A stretch of DNA of 7,174 nt from Elusimicrobiota bacterium (GTDB taxonomy: Bacteria; Elusimicrobiota; Elusimicrobia; Elusimicrobiales; Elusimicrobiaceae). The DNA is taken from the NCBI GenBank assembly GCA_031259485.1, contig JAIRLH010000075.1, positions 1 through 7,174 on the forward strand, given 5' to 3'. Shown one piece after another: positions 6,101 through 7,174 of this stretch (position 1 is its first letter; each line of letters starts with the position of its first letter). The position numbers were made by a program, and so were the translations under genes. The notes under the pieces are model-generated. The model was not told the DNA's origin and did not search any database. It saw only the letters and a program-made list of their open reading frames with translations.

Positions 6101-7168
6101 GAGGCCGGTGCATCTTAAATCCTCCGTTTTGGGCACATAAAACTGGCCCGGGGCATAATACTTGCTGCACGCGGGGAAGATATCCGCCTCCGTATAACCG
6201 GAAGGTATGAAGTTAAATCTGTCCGATCTTTCATCAACAGTGCCGAAACTGATGTTAATATCCGGCCCGTTAAGCTCGCCCTGCATTGTAAGTTCAAAAA
6301 GCGTTTTTTGGGTGAAATCCGCCCCCTGCGCGCTTATGGGGAAAACTATTGAAACCTCATCATTGGCAGCATAGCCCGCGTTATCGGCAATGCTGAAATC
6401 GTAATTTATGGTAAGGACATTTTGTTTGGCGTCCGCGCGCGCCGCGCCGGCAGGATTGATGTCATGAACTTTCACCTCCTCCGTATCCCATCTGATTGCG
6501 TCAAAGAAAGACGTCTTGCCGTTAGGGTTTGAAGAAATAATCCAGTCGTTGAAGGTCATTGAGGCTTTTACGTACTCTTTTGTTTCTTCAAAATTATCTA
6601 TCATAGCGTAGCCGAAGAGATTTTCGTCCTTCTTGCTCTGCGCGGCTTCAACGCCGGCGGATATTTTGACGCCTTTGGCAATTTCAACGTCTTTAGCTTT
6701 GAAATCAGCCTCCATAACAGTAAGACTGCTGGAAAGCGCGCCCACGTTCGGCACGCGCTTGGGCGCGGCGTTGGCTTCGTTCAATACGCTGGCCCCGATG
6801 GAAATATTGCGCGTGAAGTCATAATTAAACCGTCCGCCCAGAAGCATGCTTTGCGCCGAGCCGCCGGCAACGGTTTCGTAAACCACGTCAATTACGCTGT
6901 TGGGGCCTATAAGCTCTTCCTTGTAAAAAGTGATGAAGCCCGAGGCATAATCAACATAATAATCCTTATTGCGCGCCATCGTCGCGCCGTTTATTTTTAC
7001 CGTTTCAGACTGAACCACTATATCAGGCTCAAGAAAGTAGGTTCGCACGCTGGAGGAGAACTGCACAAAAAAGTATCTGTTCGCGGCGGAAGATGGCGTG
7101 GAGGCGTAAATGCCAAGGTCCGGAAACGGACCGACAATTTCAAAAATACCCTTATCGTAATCAACCAT
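3143..7168 (-). CDS. SprA/Sov-family giant outer-membrane beta-barrel protein, C-terminal part (5' end outside window)
   Basis: SprA is the outer-membrane translocon of the type 9 secretion system, a roughly 2400-residue, 36-strand barrel in Bacteroidota. Here 1341 codons are visible, and the frame stays open to the right edge, so the ATG at 7168 is probably internal and the signal peptide lies outside. SprA-like landmarks occur in the family order. Residues 44-97 form the module FLEPDIVVQSETV...NKDYYVDYASGFITF. GYAMIDNFEETK at 186-197 matches the family's YIDDFEG motif. KTED at 347-350 and Ca-loop-like DLNGNGIYDSED at 399-410 resemble the SprA segment with an Asn/Asp-rich acidic motif. FSKMDFSQHKEYRFLLYN at 577-594 and SGEVWLDEVHL at 684-694 (compare EVWVNELRL) come next. 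About 710-1341 are alternating, aromatic-rich strands ending in Phe, as expected for an outer-membrane barrel. From the IDDFEG-like motif to the end is about 1150 residues, close to SprA, suggesting that some 900 or more N-terminal residues are missing. The match is from memory of the family. It stops with TAG. Confidence 0.8.
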   Translation of the reverse strand: MVDYDKGIFEIVGPFPDLGIYASTPSSAANRYFFVQFSSSVRTYFLEPDIVVQSETVKINGATMARNKDYYVDYASGFITFYKEELIGPNSVIDVVYETVAGGSAQSMLLGGRFNYDFTRNISIGASVLNEANAAPKRVPNVGALSSSLTVMEADFKAKDVEIAKGVKISAGVEAAQSKKDENLFGYAMIDNFEETKEYVKASMTFNDWIISSNPNGKTSFFDAIRWDTEEVKVHDINPAGAARADAKQNVLTINYDFSIADNAGYAANDEVSIVFPISAQGADFTQKTLFELTMQGELNGPDINISFGTVDERSDRFNFIPSGYTEADIFPACSKYYAPGQFYVPKTEDLRCTGLLTPAEDIGWLFVNPDGTAVRYDPFRNNKFNKMPQPNGHTDTQDLNGNGIYDSEDTTAGGNFGFYGTGIVDATGNNMGGTGYTINFSDWKQFQQEVDFSDDLRWGSIRQMRITFKKRAGGNTKGTIKIANLSVSGSTWQTLDSAAPAGAAFYTYGINNIDNPLTYKPIFNDNGDGGQVFRDLYGSVNDIRSDDGTNNVKEQSLALVYNFSAPQTDFDVQRNFSKMDFSQHKEYRFLLYNKGAPDPNTSFYIRVSTDDSNYSEAAVPLDFASEWRLYTLKLIDTNGDGIPERWEDISKYPGVVVDNAGYLNFKRISTVKTGVRTSGPAASGEVWLDEVHLADSVITQGNAYMGEAKIDVYNWFEAGGKYVYTDADFQTPLAVPSKQQNTKEDYYLKFKRIKHLPITANYHRSDTITPDVLDYDKSNTVSLLDGGEVKRSGGNVRADYNAPAAPRIGLEYAFEKADYQKLQRSDGRNYYAANIDYSPAAAEPFFKNIAAGAALAKSKINYSDSVSISAPASYYDTDEKTQSYNLKMALQPWKGASITPNYSLSMVDESRRYFDGSIFKERHYDKGASQSAGVSAAVRIANWLAPTAAYTVVTRENNNLSTASYRAMNQDYYFDVGDVKSIHRTSDGNISLALNGKEILPRARLFAGFTVSGSYKIQDGDSWENVDSSFNSLDDLWVRSSMGLNAPYTYRSKLTLRDTYTSALRWTPFQQYSFAGALAPLKTLSVINNFTESYQTTEDLGSAYQSRITTLPDIVIFIDELEKAFGTGGFMTGTNLKLKYNLTKTETLGTDYKEDTSYGGDLRFVLFNYFDNTFSYSQQTLEKTDTRVGAPLEDYLRRDLSAQTSFNYKRLRFTPKFTYLFDTRTQAGDVLVNDVQEIVPSLNIRADFNLPFGLKLPFITRRYLVTNRIIWNTNISYSRRRSFTVTENRDLLDVNTNFDYEISKNMRLTISGAFQNFKHLYIEEESYTAYNIGTLMTIQF
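5225..5260 (-). other. EF-hand-like calcium-binding loop 2 in the SprA-like protein
   Basis: Residues 637-648 of the visible protein read DTNGDGIPERWE. Acidic or amide residues fall at loop positions 1, 3, 5, 9 and 12 with glycine at 6, the pattern of a 12-residue EF-hand or dockerin-type calcium loop. Calcium binding is inferred. Confidence 0.55.
5939..5974 (-). other. EF-hand-like calcium-binding loop 1 in the SprA-like protein
   Basis: Residues 399-410 read DLNGNGIYDSED, with D, N, N, G, D and D at loop positions 1, 3, 5, 6, 9 and 12, a full match to the calcium-loop pattern. It sits where Bacteroidota SprA proteins have an acidic, Asn-rich segment after a conserved ED, so it may be a conserved structural metal site of the periplasmic or plug region rather than an added domain. 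Confidence 0.6.
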
Positions 7169-7174
7169 AAATTT

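Noticed and set aside
7166..7168. ATG at 7168 as the true start of the sprA-like gene
   Set aside because: The frame remains open to the window edge, only six bases are visible upstream with no ribosome site, there is no signal peptide, and the protein begins in the middle of a SprA-like module.
1..7174. tRNA, rRNA, CRISPR array, insertion sequence or phage genes
   Set aside because: No cloverleaf-like sequence, regularly spaced repeats, terminal inverted repeats around a transposase, or phage-type protein was seen; nearly all of the window is accounted for by four coding genes.

Overview
The window (7174 bp, roughly half G+C by eye) carries three complete protein genes and one large partial gene. 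The organism looks like a Gram-negative (diderm) bacterium. The partial gene encodes a large outer-membrane beta-barrel protein of the SprA/Sov family, the translocon protein of the type 9 secretion system (T9SS). The other genes do not look typical of Bacteroidota, where SprA is best known: methionyl-tRNA synthetase is the short, single-zinc-knuckle Thermus-like form without the C-terminal tRNA-binding domain, and it has a clear AAGGAG Shine-Dalgarno sequence. I infer a phylum outside Bacteroidota. Elusimicrobiota or a neighbouring diderm lineage is my best guess, but this is memory-based and only moderately supported.

Layout. Positions 1-84 are an A+T-rich leader. Positions 85-1563 (+) are metG. 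Positions 1560-2210 (+) are a DedA-family membrane protein, overlapping metG by an ATGA stop/start junction, so the two are probably one transcription unit. Only 2 bp separate the dedA stop from the stop of the convergent comF-family phosphoribosyltransferase gene (2213-2935, -). A 207-bp gap (2936-3142) follows; it contains a perfect 12-bp inverted repeat with an 11-nt loop, a weaker competing hairpin and a 9-bp tandem duplication. Positions 3143-7168 (-) are the C-terminal 1341 codons of the sprA-like gene, still open at the right edge of the window.

How the genes relate. metG and dedA are a housekeeping pair (translation and membrane lipid-carrier homeostasis). comF and the sprA-like gene lie on the opposite strand in the same orientation, but the structured 207-bp gap makes co-transcription uncertain. 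No other T9SS component (PorV, GldK/L/M/N, PorT, a signal peptidase such as PorU, or response regulators) is visible here, so the sprA-like gene cannot be tied to a complete secretion system from this window alone. No RNA gene, CRISPR array, insertion sequence or phage gene was seen.
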